From contig BROG01000243.1 of assembly GCA_030159075.1 (NCBI GenBank), positions 281,001 to 345,000 on the forward strand: 64,000 nt of DNA, written 5' to 3'. The position numbers and the translations under genes are program-made. This stretch comes from Atrina japonica. Lineage: Eukaryota; Mollusca; Bivalvia; Pterioida; Pinnidae. Within the stretch, counting starts at the first letter, position 1, and every line of letters begins with the position of its first letter. The notes below the pieces were generated by a model. It worked only from the letters and a program-made list of their open reading frames with translations. It was not told the DNA's origin and did no database searches. Below are positions 22,140 through 32,456 of the stretch, in pieces.

Positions 22140-22400
22140 TCTGGTCCGATTGTTTGTCTATTGGACTTCAGTCTGATGTTTTAGTTATTTGTGACTAATG
22201 TGGCATGCTTTCAGGGGACGCTGACTCCTTCCCGACACCTGGTCCAATCCCGTTTGTGGTTTACAATTGTTCTTCGTGCTGAGAACGTTGTTATATCTAA
22301 TTTGTCATATTCTAATGGACAGAATTTGGTATGATGCTCTGTATAAATGAAACATCGATTGAGTTCAATTATGGCTAACATTCGACGCCTTTGAATCATT
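22140..22400 (+). mobile_element. Penelope-like tail, subfamily 2, second copy
   Basis: GTGGCATGCTTTCAGGGGAC, CACCTGGTCCAATCCCGTTT, TTTGTCATATTCTAATGGAC. Same tail as at 21690-21840, about 500 bases apart. Confidence 0.6.
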
Positions 22401-22485
22401 ATAGATGGCTAGGCTTTCGGGAACATAATTTGTTTCTCGCTAATTATTTAAAATGATTTATTTTTTGTACGTTTTGTGTTTATAG

Positions 22486-22615
22486 GGAGGAACTGACACG
22501 AGTTTTACCGGACCAAGTAATGCTCAATCTGGGGCAAATTACATGTACATAGAAACATCTTCACCTCGAGTTTTTGGAGACAGAGCCGTGCTGAAAAGTT
22601 TTGTTACATTACCAA
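22486..22615 (+). CDS. MAM domain 3, exon b
   Basis: 130 nt, phase 0-1, acceptor TGTTTATAG, donor GTATGA. Encodes GGTDTSFTGPSNAQSGAN, YMYIETSSPR, GDRAVLKSFVTLP. Confidence 0.95.
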
Positions 22616-23108
22616 GTATGATTTTTTTTTAAATTTTTAAATTTTCAGTACCAATAACCGTGACGTCATCAGATGTATTTTCAATTTCATAAACATGATG
22701 ACCATCGGGAAATTTATATTTGGTATAAAGTTTCCTGGGTTTGTCTTATATATACCGTATTTTCAAATTTGTTATAATATATACAATGAATAACACTGAT
22801 AGGTTTGCAAGAAATGTTGCCTTGTATTCTATATATTGTTCCATTCGTACCTTCGAATTGGTTAGTTTTCAATATTTTGGGCACAGTGCACTTTTTTCTG
22901 CATGGCTGACACATGGTTTCTATTTTGTAAAAACAAATTTTTTTTATGGACTAAAATATCTGTCCCTCTTAAAAGCAATCACTGGCGGTTTTGGGAATCT
23001 TTCATTTTTGTAGAAGATTCCAAAATATGGAATACATAATATTTTACACATTCCAGAAGATTTAATGTGTAACCAATACCCATTAAAATCATTTTTCTTT
23101 CTTTCCAG
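22616..23108 (+). other. Intron, nothing recognised
   Basis: AT-rich. Open frames here show no domain likeness. Confidence 0.5.
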
Positions 23109-23284
23109 CCATTAAGAGGTGTTTAAAATTTTATTATCATATGTATGGAATAACGACCGGGTCATTAAAAGTTTACACGACAGGACAGAGCGTTTCTTTG
23201 ACCACCATATTTTCACGAAACGGAGGTCAAGGTAATTCTTGGAATTTCGCTGAAATTGACATCCCAGCGATCACTGATCTGCAG
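23109..23284 (+). CDS. MAM domain 3, exon c
   Basis: 176 nt, phase 1-0, acceptor CTTTCCAG, donor GTAAAT. Encodes IKRCLKFYYHMYG, TGSLKVYTTG, GGQGNSWNFAEIDIPA. Confidence 0.97.
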
Positions 23285-23812
23285 GTAAATCCTCTTTAAT
23301 CATATATTCAAACGTCTTAAAGTTGTTTTCTTCAATATCCAGTTAATTATTTTTCATATGAACACATAATCAGTTACAAGTAAAGTGTCACAAATTTTAC
23401 TTATGTTATGGACTTGCGTTTTTTCTAACTTCTCTCGGTACTTTGATCGAAGTTTCACCCGGAAGTCCTTAGCACCCGAAAAGAAAAATTGGCTATGAAA
23501 TTGTCAATGTTATTTTTTTTTTGGGGGGGGGGCGACATAATTTCCAGACATTTTCTGGTTGTAGATCAAATAGTTTGCATTTGTTTTATGTAAAGCTGTA
23601 CACTTTGAATTGTATTCTATATTAAAGCGACATATCAGTGTTATTTAGTAATATATCTGCATAACCAGTAAACCACATGTGCCTGTTTCTCACCAAGGCA
23701 GGAAACGTAACACCGAACGTAAATAAATAGTAACATAGGCCATAAGTATAGACGTATGTTATGAAAGGATCTATAAGAATAAGTATCAATAATTACACGT
23801 TAATTTTGGCAG
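23285..23812 (+). other. Intron, nothing recognised
   Basis: Includes a short T-run and G-run at 23513-23531. No repeat family was recognised. Confidence 0.5.
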
Positions 23813-23894
23813 ATATTGTTCGAGGCTACCCGCGGAGGAGGACAGCGTGGAGACATCGCAATAGATACGGTAGAATTGAACAGTGGTCCCTGCA
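23813..23894 (+). CDS. MAM domain 3, exon d
   Basis: 82 nt, phase 0-1, acceptor TTTTGGCAG, donor GTATGT. Encodes ILFEATRGGGQRGDIAIDT and SGPC. Confidence 0.97.
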
Positions 23895-23953
23895 GTATGT
23901 ATATGACTTTACAGTTTAACTATACCTTTGTCGATGTTTCTATATGTAAGCGT

Positions 23954-23964
23954 AGGAGAGAGAT

Positions 23965-24003
<39 letters not shown>

Positions 24004-24290
24004 GAGACAGACAGACAGACACAAAGACAGACAGATAAAAAGAAATAGAAAGAAAGAGACATACAGAGAGAAAAAGGAAGACAGAAAGAGAGACAGAGAG
24101 AAAGATAAATATACAGAAAGAGACTAACAGAAAAAACAAAAGAGAGACAGATAGAGAGAAAGAGGAATGTGCACGAATGTAAGAAACACAGAATGAGAGA
24201 CAGAGAAAGAAACACAGACGGCAAGAGGGGCAGACAGAGACAAAAGGAAATATGCAGAAACATAAACAGACATAAAGAAAGACAGAGAAA
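23954..24290 (+). repeat. Purine-rich GA/GACA/GAAA tract
   Basis: About 340 bases of imperfect GA, GACA and GAAA units on the + strand. It starts about 60 bases after the MAM3 exon d donor. Confidence 0.93.
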
Positions 24291-24509
24291 CATACAAAAT
24301 GACAACCTGACAGTGTATATTTTTATGAAATATCGTTTTTTATTTACGAAATGAAATATTTCATACATAACGTATTACTATATAATAAACGTCTATATTT
24401 CTTGCGGTGAAAAAAAAATAAAACGTGAAGTTCTCCTTGTAATATATCACCAAAGTGTAGCATACCGTTTTGATGTACATGTATATTAATTCATTGTAAA
24501 TTATTTCAG

Positions 24510-24578
24510 ATGAGCCACCGACCACTACTGAACCAACTACCACCACATTGCCAACTACCACATGGACTTCAGATATAG
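24510..24578 (+). CDS. Thr-rich linker exon T4
   Basis: 69 nt, phase 1-1, acceptor TTATTTCAG, donor GTATGA. Encodes (N)EPPTTTEPTTTTLPTTTWT. The shortest linker apart from the 30-nt T1a. Confidence 0.92.
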   Translation: MSHRPLLNQLPPHCQLPHGLQI

Positions 24579-24639
24579 GTATGATGTCACGTGATATAAC
24601 ATATTCATAATATCACAATTGAACATTTTATCGTCTCTT

Positions 24640-24900
24640 ATACTAAAGTAATATTTGGCACCGATAACCATTTAAATTCCAAAGTTTTCTAAAGCTAAGA
24701 TAGTCATCTTTTATAGTGGTTACTCTTAGACGGTTTTCGGCTATATTTTTAGATTTATTATTTGGCATTGTATGTTACCAATTTCTCTTTAGAAAATACA
24801 GATACATTTGAAACTGGAGCTCAACTGATGAAGTCGAATTGACAGAAACGGCCGTTTTGAGCATTATAACTTTGGTATTATGTTTATAATATTTATCGTC
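24640..24900 (+). mobile_element. Hammerhead-repeat copy 6 (intact ribozyme)
   Basis: Family segments in order: ACTAAAGTAATATTTGGCAC, AAGCTAAGATAGTCATCTTT, GGTTACTCTTAGACGG, TTATTATTTGGCATTGTATG, then the ribozyme core (24819-24862) and ATAACTTTGGTATTATG with TTTATAATATTTAT. Confidence 0.88.
24819..24862 (+). ncRNA. Type I hammerhead ribozyme candidate, all core bases kept
   Basis: Read as RNA: stem I GCUCAA (24819-24824) pairs with UUGAGC (24857-24862). CUGAUGA is at 24825-24831. Stem II is GUC/GAC with a GAAUU loop. GAAA is at 24845-24848. Stem III ACG/CGU has a two-base GC loop. U16.1 is at 24855 and H17 (U) at 24856, so cleavage is expected after 24856. An A-A pair at 10.1/11.1 in place of G-C is unusual but is the family consensus. 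Activity is inferred from sequence only. Confidence 0.75.
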
Positions 24901-24979
24901 TGTTAGGAACTACAAGTACATGACCAAGTTATTTCTAAATATTAAACAATTGACGAGTGTTATAAATCGATATGCTGGA

Positions 24980-25325
24980 GTACTTATATTCTGTTTAGAG
25001 AGCCGTAAGGATTTGGTTCAAGTCCGAAACTGACCGTCTTACAGACACATGATATAAACATGTATCTCGTTTGTGAAACAAGATGAAGCCCCACTCTCTC
25101 ATGAATATTACATAGTATTTTGACAATATCACCGAACTTGGCCTTTAATTGAATTCGAGAAGTTTCCTGTAACATTTCCTACGAGTGTGGCAGAGGACGC
25201 CGACTCCTTCCAGACACTTGATCCCATCCCGTTTTGGATTCGCAATTCTTCTTCATGTTGAGACCATTTACGCAAGTAATTTGTCTTATCGTATTCTAAT
25301 GAACTTAAGTTTCGATTGTCAGTTC
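24980..25325 (+). mobile_element. Penelope-like tail, subfamily 2, third copy
   Basis: GAGTGTGGCAGAGGACGCCG, ACTTGATCCCATCCCGTTTT, GGATTCGCAATTCTTCTTCA, TTCTAATGAAC. Same tail as at 21690 and 22195. Confidence 0.6.
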
Positions 25326-25370
25326 GTACGTCTTCATTTTTACACTATATAAGTTATCTTTACATTGTAG

Positions 25371-25481
25371 TTTGTGCTGACGGACCCTGTGTGTTCGGTA
25401 ACTGTACCGACATGGGCACGTACTACCAGTGTGACTGTGAGCCTGGCTTCCATGACAGAAACTGTTCAACTGTGTATGATA
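25371..25481 (+). CDS. EGF-like domain 4 exon
   Basis: 111 nt, phase 1-1, acceptor CATTGTAG, donor GTAAGT. Encodes CADGPCVFGNC, CDC, FHDRNC. Two N-C-[ST] sequons. Confidence 0.96.
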
Positions 25482-25556
25482 GTAAGTATAGGGGAAAATA
25501 AGCAATTATCACAAAACAAACATGAAATAATCTATACTGAATTACCTGTTCGGCTG

Positions 25557-25796
25557 TTGTTGTTGTTGTATTGTTATTTAACGTGCCACCCAAGAACTCG
25601 ATGAGGCAGTAAAAACTGAGGTCCTGAGTCACATTAGGTGTTGGCACGTTAAAGAATCCTCACTGCTCAATGGTCGTAAGTGCCGAGCATGGCCAAAATT
25701 TGAAGTCCTTCACTGGCATTTGGTGACGTCTCCATATGAGTGAAAGATTCTTAAGTGAGACGTTAAACAATAATAAACAAACAAACAAATATCGAA
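25557..25796 (+). mobile_element. SINE-A copy with inverted tail fragment at its 5' end
   Basis: 25557-25593 reads as a reversed SINE-A tail (TTATTTAACGTGCCACCCAA) and joins at GATGAGGCAG to a forward core that runs to the normal AAAC tail. The tRNA head is absent. Confidence 0.85.
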
Positions 25797-25839
25797 TCAT
25801 ATGTCGTTGTCGATATCATCAAACAATGTTTATTTCCAG

Positions 25840-25931
25840 GCTCTTTGGAGTTAGTTGCCGATTTTGACGGATCAAAGCCTTTCCTCGCAAATGTCGATAC
25901 TGGAGATGATTTTGATTGGCAGTTAGGAACG
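25840..25931 (+). CDS. MAM domain 4, exon a
   Basis: 92 nt, phase 1-0, acceptor TATTTCCAG, donor GTATGT. Encodes (S)SLELVADFDGSKPFLAN and DDFDWQLGT. No cysteine. Confidence 0.96.
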
Positions 25932-26097
25932 GTATGTTACTATCATTTACTATTTAACCATATTTTGATTCTTCCTTGATTAACGCCAAAAGCAATTCAG
26001 TATGTGTTTTTGTATGTTTCACATGAACTACAAAACCTATTTCATGTTTCAAGAAGATACCCTTCAAAACAATTTCTTATAAAACGTCTGACATTTG

Positions 26098-26098
<1 letters not shown>

Positions 26099-26171
<73 letters not shown>
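26099..26171 (+). repeat. (GT)n microsatellite close to a splice acceptor
   Basis: About 73 bases of pure GT ending 32 bases before the MAM4 exon b acceptor. Confidence 0.97.
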
Positions 26172-26175
<4 letters not shown>

Positions 26176-26203
26176 CATTTTGCTGACTTTCGTTTCTTTA
26201 CAG

Positions 26204-26333
26204 CAAAGTACAGGTACATCGGTTACGGGACCCAGTGGTGCCGAGTCTGGATCTCATTACATGTTTATAGAGACTTCATCACCACGTGTTTCCGGAGAAA
26301 GAGCAGTGTTGAGAAGTATCATAACACTGCCAA
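26204..26333 (+). CDS. MAM domain 4, exon b
   Basis: 130 nt, phase 0-1, acceptor CTTTACAG, donor GTAAGT. Encodes QSTGTSVTGPSGAESGSH, YMFIETSSPR, GERAVLRSIITLP. Confidence 0.95.
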
Positions 26334-26349
26334 GTAAGTTCACATGATT

Positions 26350-26570
26350 CTTTTTATTATCCCCTGTGGCCACATTTAGACTCACCCAAATCAATACATA
26401 ATATGGTCTACTTTCATTTCTCAGGAGAAAGGAAGTTTAATTAATCTTAAAATTCTTGTAGATGTTTTATCCAAACCATACACTCCTTAATTCCGACAGT
26501 GAACTTTACCTATCTTTGAAATGGGTGATACCAAATGAGACTTTAGGGGTCGTTGAGATAATAGAAAAAT
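26350..26570 (+). mobile_element. MITE-2-related copy, termini degraded
   Basis: TGTGGCCACATTTAGACTCA, AATATGGTCTACTTTCAT and CTATCTTTGAAATGGGT match the interior of the 12567 copy. The end TTAGGGGTCGTTGAGATAAT is a decayed terminus. Confidence 0.6.
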
Positions 26571-26709
26571 ATTATCTTTCCATTACTTACCATTCCTTAG
26601 CATTGGTTTGTTGTATTGCATTTCAACTTCGTTTCAACACATTTAACTGCGTACATACATTTCAACTTTTTATCATAACTGTTACATATTGGATGTACGA
26701 TATTATTAT

Positions 26710-26972
26710 AGTAAAATCCATATAACTTGGCGGGTGGAATCTTGTGACACTCTTTTTTGTTCTGGACGAGTTTAAATGTTTGATAATAACGGATAATGCC
26801 ATTACAATTACACTGACTAAAGTTGTCGTTCCTGTTTGTCACCACACCGTATCCAGTCAGGAATAAAATAACTTTCCCCGTACAGCTTGTCATAACTGAA
26901 AAGTGAGTAGAATCATCCGTATGATAATCAAAAGTTTACTCCGCCGTCCGCAATCTTTTGTGAATCGGATAA
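26710..26972 (+). mobile_element. MITE-3 copy, both ends present
   Basis: Left end ATCCATATAACTTGGCGG, right end CCGCCGTCCGCAATC then TTTTGTGAATCGGAT. These are imperfect inverted termini. Half copies lie at 12806 and 34060, and a copy split by a SINE at 47022. Confidence 0.65.
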
Positions 26973-27523
26973 CACTAAGACAAAACATTATCGACATATT
27001 TTGTAAATATTTTTAACAATATTGACAGCATGTTTTCATGTCATTTTGCAATCCAATCTTGGTTGTAACGAGATTCAGCTAAAATACTATATTACCGATT
27101 AATTCTATGGTACGATACTTTTGCGATTTCGGTAGTCAAAGCTCGTATCTTTTATTCTGCGATTTCAATTTTTGCGACTTACTGATATATATTATATATT
27201 TCACCAAACTGAATTTTATTACAACCAAAGCATAACCTCAAATCAATACAACGAATGTGAAACTACATCAGTTAAAGTGCTTTCTCCAACATATATATAA
27301 TTTATAGTTTGATTTTTTAAATTTTTGTTATTTCATGCTATCGCGAAATTTTGAGAACGGTAGACAGTACCGGTTATACGGTATTCGTGTACAGAAAGCA
27401 AATATCAGCAAATAATTAATTAGATGAAAGTAACCCAATGTGTTAAGAAATCATGAACATTTCTCCCTCTTAAACGATAATGTTCTAGGCTCGACATAAG
27501 TGTGAAATTATTATGCACTTCAG
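26973..27523 (+). other. Intronic stretch with nothing recognised
   Basis: AT-rich intron. No repeat family was recognised. Confidence 0.45.
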
Positions 27524-27699
27524 GGATCAAAAGATGTCTACGATTTTTTCATCACATGTACGGAATAAATACCGGAACTTTAAACGTCACGACGGTTGGA
27601 AGTGATGCTGCAAAGACCTCCATCTTTTCTCGTTCTGGGAACCAAGGAAATTCGTGGAACGAAGCTGTAATTGAGATTCCTGCAATGGACGATCTGCAG
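27524..27699 (+). CDS. MAM domain 4, exon c
   Basis: 176 nt, phase 1-0, acceptor GCACTTCAG, donor GTATAA. Encodes IKRCLRFFHHMYG, TGTLNVTTVGSD, RSGNQGNSWNEAVIEIPA. Confidence 0.97.
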
Positions 27700-27849
27700 G
27701 TATAAATTTCATAAAAAATATTTGCATTATAAATTTTTGCAAGATATGCGTTGCTTTTCTTAAATATTAGAATCGGGTTCGGAGTCCAGTTTTTTAATAT
27801 TTAACAAATAATTTGACGATTTGTACGATGTTTTTGTTTGCAATTGTAA

Positions 27850-27915
27850 TCTGGTTTTAACTTTCACCTTTAAAAACTGGCCGATAACATATAATTGAAA
27901 AAAATTGTTGACAGA
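27850..27915 (+). mobile_element. SINE-B 3' fragment
   Basis: AAAAACTGGCCGATAACATA followed by an A-rich end, matching the 3' part of SINE-B. Confidence 0.45.
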
Positions 27916-27943
27916 GGGCGCAAAATATTATTCACTTAAAAAA

Positions 27944-28059
<116 letters not shown>

Positions 28060-28226
28060 TATTTTGAACAATCTGGAATGTTGGACCAGTACAAAAGACC
28101 CATGATGTTATTTAGTACAATTGCTTGAAGAAAGAAAGTAGTCACTACATGTATGTTTTAGTATGTCAAATCGAAGCTGGGACCTTCCACTATCACGTCC
28201 AACATTATTTTTAATACCCTGCCTGT

Positions 28227-28319
28227 TAATAACTCATCCACCCCTGACAAATAATGAATTCTTCTGTAAATCAATTATTCAGGTCAATTCAAATGTGTGT
28301 TTAGGAGTGAATGAGTTAA
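28227..28319 (+). mobile_element. MITE-2-like short copy
   Basis: TTAATAACTCATCCACCCCT on the left and TAGGAGTGAATGAGTTAA on the right. Imperfect inverted termini next to TTAA. Confidence 0.55.
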
Positions 28320-28349
28320 AACTAGATAATTGTAATTACAAAAATGGTC

Positions 28350-28475
28350 TTACGGGGGTGTGACCGGTGAACAGGGGATGCGTACTCTTCCAAGGCAACT
28401 GGTCCCACCTCTGGATTCCCAGAGGTCCGTTTTTGCCGGACATCCTAAAGATTATATACGTTTTAGATATTTTAT
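28350..28475 (+). mobile_element. Penelope-like tail fragment, subfamily 1
   Basis: GTGTGACCGGTGAACAGGGG, CACCTCTGGATTCCCAGAGG, GGACATCCTAAAGATTATA. Same tail as follows the RT copy at 53251-53480. Confidence 0.7.
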
Positions 28476-28559
28476 ATTGATTTACTGGCTTTTCTACTAT
28501 TTACATCTTGGCATAGTAGCTACACATTGTATTTCGTTATCTTTCATTTTTCATTAAAG

Positions 28560-28641
28560 TTATCATTTGAAGCAGTGGCTGGTGGTGGGTCTCGAGGGGA
28601 CATAGCAATAGATTCCGTCCAGCTGGTATCAGGATCATGTG
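28560..28641 (+). CDS. MAM domain 4, exon d
   Basis: 82 nt, phase 0-1, acceptor TTCATTAAAG, donor GTCAGT (less usual than GTAAGT). Encodes LSFEAVAGGGSRGDIAIDS and SGSC. Confidence 0.95.
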
Positions 28642-28957
28642 GTCAGTATATATACGTCACTGTTTATCCTGTAACTAAGACCGGAAGTGTCGTATATCAA
28701 TTGCAGAACACGCCACAGCTGTATTCGGTCACTGACGGATATCAAACACGCGATTTCGTTCTATGCTTGTCTTGTGACGTTGAAGTTACAATCTATTATA
28801 GTTTATTGTTGGAATGACGTCGCGTGTCCTATAATATCTTGCATATATGTTAAATAATCTTGGGCAAACTGGCGGCGCCAATATTGTTTTTAATAGATGT
28901 GGCATTGCGGTATAAATGACTTCCGGAGCAATAATAGGTTACAGGCTAAACAGAATA
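28642..28957 (+). other. Intronic stretch with nothing recognised
   Basis: No repeat family was recognised. Confidence 0.45.
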
Positions 28958-29097
28958 GATGGTTAGTGTCTTAAAATACAGATTGTGTTAAACTTGGGTT
29001 CAAAAAACGACACTGACTCAATGAGTCTCGCCAATGCTGTGTTTCTTCGTCCTTGTCTAAATATAACCTGTATTTTAAGACATTAAACACCCATTAT
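28958..29097 (+). mobile_element. Small MITE with imperfect inverted termini
   Basis: Left ATGGTTAGTGTCTTAAAATA, right TATTTTAAGACATTAAACAC followed by CCAT. About 20 of the terminal bases pair. Single copy in the window. Confidence 0.55.
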
Positions 29098-29492
29098 CTC
29101 TGTATTTATCAAATATAGCCCTTCCATGTACCTGTTTGAACCGTATTACCTGTATGCGTTATGTATGTCGAGTTAACCATGTTCTTACTTTGATGTATGA
29201 TAATTACTGATTTACATTTTGATTCTATTCAATGTGTTTGTATATACATCGAAGTTAGTGAAACTTTAGAATACAGCAGATATCATTAACCCATTAACCT
29301 TTGTGTACATGTAGCCCTACTAAATTGTATTTTTGTTGTTGTTAGAAGTTGAAAATCTAATGGTCTTAAATTACTAACTCAACATGGACATTACAAAATA
29401 TCAGATTTACATACATGTGTATTCAGTTAATAACAATGGCCTCACGGTGTGGTTTCTAACATGTCTTCTTGTTTACTAACAAATGCTAACAG
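29098..29492 (+). other. Intronic stretch with nothing recognised
   Basis: No repeat family was recognised. Confidence 0.45.
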
Positions 29493-29615
29493 AGATCCCA
29501 ACAACAACAATGACAACATTGTTACCTACAACTGCAATAACAACTAACATAGGAGTGACAACACAGTCAATACTAAGAACAACCAACAATCCTGAATCAA
29601 CAACAACTAACACTG
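29493..29615 (+). CDS. Thr-rich linker exon T5
   Basis: 123 nt, phase 1-1, acceptor GCTAACAG, donor GTGAGT. Encodes (E)IPTTTMTTLLPTTAITT and NNPESTTTNT. Confidence 0.9.
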
Positions 29616-29627
29616 GTGAGTTATACC

Positions 29628-29994
29628 TTAAAGGGGCATTACCTGTGTCAAACAAACAAAAGTATTTTGAATTATTCAACTTTTACTACTTGTATTTGAT
29701 ATACAATAACAAATAAGAGCTATCCACAGGCATAAAAATCTTATATCCCTATATATTATGTGAAAGTAAGGGCAGGACCAGAGTGGTGTGAATATACAAA
29801 TTGTAAGGTTGTGTTAATCAATTGCATTTGAAAAAGTGCCAAACCTGGGTTTCTCAAGCAATTTTCACAAAATATATAGAAATTTAAGAATTTTATGCTT
29901 CTGTATATCTCTTTTTGTTACTGGATATCAATCTAAGTGGTAAAAAAGGAAAAACAGTTTTTGAAAAATAAAACACATTTAATGCAACTTTTAA
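29628..29994 (+). mobile_element. MITE-1, full-length reference copy
   Basis: 367 bp between TTAA borders. Left TTAAAGGGGCATTACCTGTG, right TTTAATGCAACTTTTAA. It starts 12 bases after the T5 splice donor without damaging it. Confidence 0.88.
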
Positions 29995-30056
29995 CTAAAC
30001 GGTGATATTTCTGGTAACTAAAAATAATTAACAAATACAAAAATATTACAACTTTC

Positions 30057-30058
<2 letters not shown>

Positions 30059-30130
<72 letters not shown>
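30059..30130 (+). repeat. (GA)n microsatellite
   Basis: GA run with a GAAAGA and GGGG break at its end. Confidence 0.97.
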
Positions 30131-30131
<1 letters not shown>

Positions 30132-30438
30132 GGAATCGCCGAAAGAACAACTTTGTTTAGGTGGAGGTGTGAATAGCAAGGTTTCTCTATACAGATGGGT
30201 TCAGATTGTGATCTGTTAAGAGTTTAAGAGTCAAACTAATTTACCAATTTACCTATGATGGATTACGATATTCAGTACCATAGAAATAAGCGGGTATTTG
30301 GTCACGAGCAATCGCTTCGATGTAAGAATCTTTTTCGTTACAAAACTTATGTTTCTCACTCTTGGAGGATTCTGTATCAATGTATGAACCATTATTTCAT
30401 ACATTAATATTATTTTACATGATTTTGTGTTTCAATAG

Positions 30439-30549
30439 ATTGTTTTCCAAGTCCTTGTCTGTATGGAACATGTACTGCGTTAGTGTCCGGGTACAGGTGT
30501 GATTGCGATTCTGGTTTTGGAGGAGAAAACTGCACGGAGGTCAAAGATA
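30439..30549 (+). CDS. EGF-like domain 5 exon
   Basis: 111 nt, phase 1-1, acceptor TTCAATAG, donor GTGAGT. Encodes CFPSPCLYGTC, CDC, FGGENC. The second NCT sequon is kept. The antisense strand is also open, which is an artefact. Confidence 0.96.
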
Positions 30550-30644
30550 GTGAGTATACAATGAAAGCGATGTAATTGACATTTTCCGGGATATCCAGGG
30601 TCTCAGTTGTGATATATATCCACAACATCACCTCAATAGATAAC

Positions 30645-30890
30645 TTCTAAACTCTTCAAAAGCTAAGATAGTCACCTTTTTACAGTTGTTACTGTTAGAC
30701 GGATTTGGCTATGCATTTGAATTTATTGTTTGGCCTTGTATGATACCACTTTCCCATTAGAAAATCTTTTTTGAATTGCAGCTCAGCTGATGAAGTCTTA
30801 TTGACAGAAGCGATCTTCTTGAGCATTATAACTATTATTATGATACTATTATGATTATAATATTTATAAGTTAATCAAAATTCTGAACAT
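30645..30890 (+). mobile_element. Hammerhead-repeat copy 7
   Basis: AAGCTAAGATAGTCACCTTT, TTGTTACTGTTAGACGGATT, TGATACCACTTTCCCATTAG, then a core at 30781-30824: CTGATGA kept, GAAG in place of GAAA, stem I GCTCAG/TTGAGC, stem III disrupted. Confidence 0.8.
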
Positions 30891-30910
30891 TGTTCTTACA
30901 AATCTAATGT

Positions 30911-31190
30911 GAGCCGGCATGGCCCAGTCGGTAATGCGCTAGACTCTTGATCGAAAAGTCGCGACTTCGAGTCCAGTCGGCGACAGGTCGGATTCCTGTC
31001 CTTCGGATGAGAGAGTAAAAACCGAGGTTCCGTCTCACAGTAGGTGTCGACACGTTAAAGAACCCTCACTGTTAATGGACGTAAATGCCGAGCATAGGTC
31101 AAAATTTGAAGCCCTTCACCGGCATTTGAGACGTCAACATATGAGTGAAAGATTCTTGAGTGGGACGTTAAACAACAAAACAACGAACCA
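30911..31190 (+). mobile_element. SINE-A copy
   Basis: Head GAGCCGGCATGGCCCAGTCG with CTT anticodon position, core, and AACAACAAAACAAC tail. Confidence 0.92.
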
Positions 31191-31197
31191 ACAACAA

Positions 31198-31873
31198 ATT
31201 TCATATTGTACAGGATGTGGTCACAGGGATAAACATTAACACTTCTCTTTACCGTTTATGTTTTGGGCAATAAAATAAATAAATAAATAAATAAATTATG
31301 CAGGTACATCTGTAATTTTTAATAATCTATAGCACATAAATCACATGCCATATTATCGATGATATGAATGTTTAACATTTTTGTAAATTTAGTTTAGTTA
31401 AGGTTATCTCGTGTGCTTCATATCAGATATAGAAATATGTAAGTTTGCAAAAAATTGGCCAACATAAGAGTATTTTATCATCTTATTTTCATCAAAGTTT
31501 AGCTGAACCTAAGCATTTGCTCAAGTTAGCGGCAAATTGCCCATATCTGCCAAATTACGGCTATCACAGAATGAAACCTGTAAGACTGTATGAAAATTTT
31601 TCTAGTTGGTCATAGCGACTGCGTCACAACCGGAAGTATCCTGGTTCTATTCCATACCTAAAACATGTTTTGAAAGTTATCATTACTTCGCAAAGCGCTC
31701 AGACTTTTCGGAACAGACTTTAAACTGAAACCTGCGTCTTTAAAAGTGCTGTACATTGAAGGACACTCACTTCCCTTTACCTGAAAACAAAGCATCGATG
31801 GCTCTTTTTCTGTGATTGGTGATGTGAGTGTAAATGGCGGTATGATAAGAATAAAAATTAAAAAAAACTATTG
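31198..31873 (+). other. Intronic stretch, nothing recognised apart from an (AAAT)n run
   Basis: An AAAT tetranucleotide run lies at 31270-31297. The remainder matches no family seen here. Confidence 0.5.
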
Positions 31874-32165
31874 TAAGCTGGCCTGGCTCAGTCAGTAGCG
31901 CGCTTGACTCTTGATCGTGAGGTCGTGATTTCAAGTCCAGCCGGCGGCAGGTCGGTTTCCTGTCCTTCATAATACAGTAAAAATCGAGGCCCCGTGTCAC
32001 AGTATGTGTCGGCACGTAAAAGCACCCTCACTACTCAATGGCCGTAAGTACCGAGCATAGGCCAAAATTTGAAGCCCTTCACCGGCATTTGGTGACGTCT
32101 CCATATTAGTGAAAGATTCTTGTTTGAGACGTTAAACAACAATACAGAAACAAAACAAACAAACA
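31874..32165 (+). mobile_element. SINE-A copy with target duplication
   Basis: Complete head, core and AAAC tail. AAAACTATT is repeated on both flanks. Confidence 0.9.
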
Positions 32166-32310
32166 AAACTATTTTGGTAATGTAATCTACGCCATATTGG
32201 AACATATTTATATAATCAACGGCAGAGGTATATACTAGTATCTTTCAGGTCACCATGGTTACTCTATATTAATTATAACACTCATTACAATCTCTGAAAT
32301 CTTTGTACAG

Positions 32311-32402
32311 GTGCTACGGATCTGACATCTGATTTTGAGGGATCAGTTTCTTTCCTTGCCAACGTAGAAACAGATGACGAATTCGATTGGCTCCTTGGAA
32401 GT
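32311..32402 (+). CDS. MAM domain 5, exon a
   Basis: 92 nt, phase 1-0, acceptor TTTGTACAG, donor GTAAGT. Encodes (S)ATDLTSDFEGSVSFLAN and DDEFDWLLGS. No cysteine. Confidence 0.96.
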
Positions 32403-32456
32403 GTAAGTCTTTGTTTTGCACATACATGTAATGATGTATTCTTTTTGAAGCGAATG

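Noticed and set aside
22741..23013. Open frame of 90 codons in the intron before MAM3 exon c
   Set aside because: AT-rich chance frame with hydrophobic bias, no splice symmetry and no likeness to the modules.
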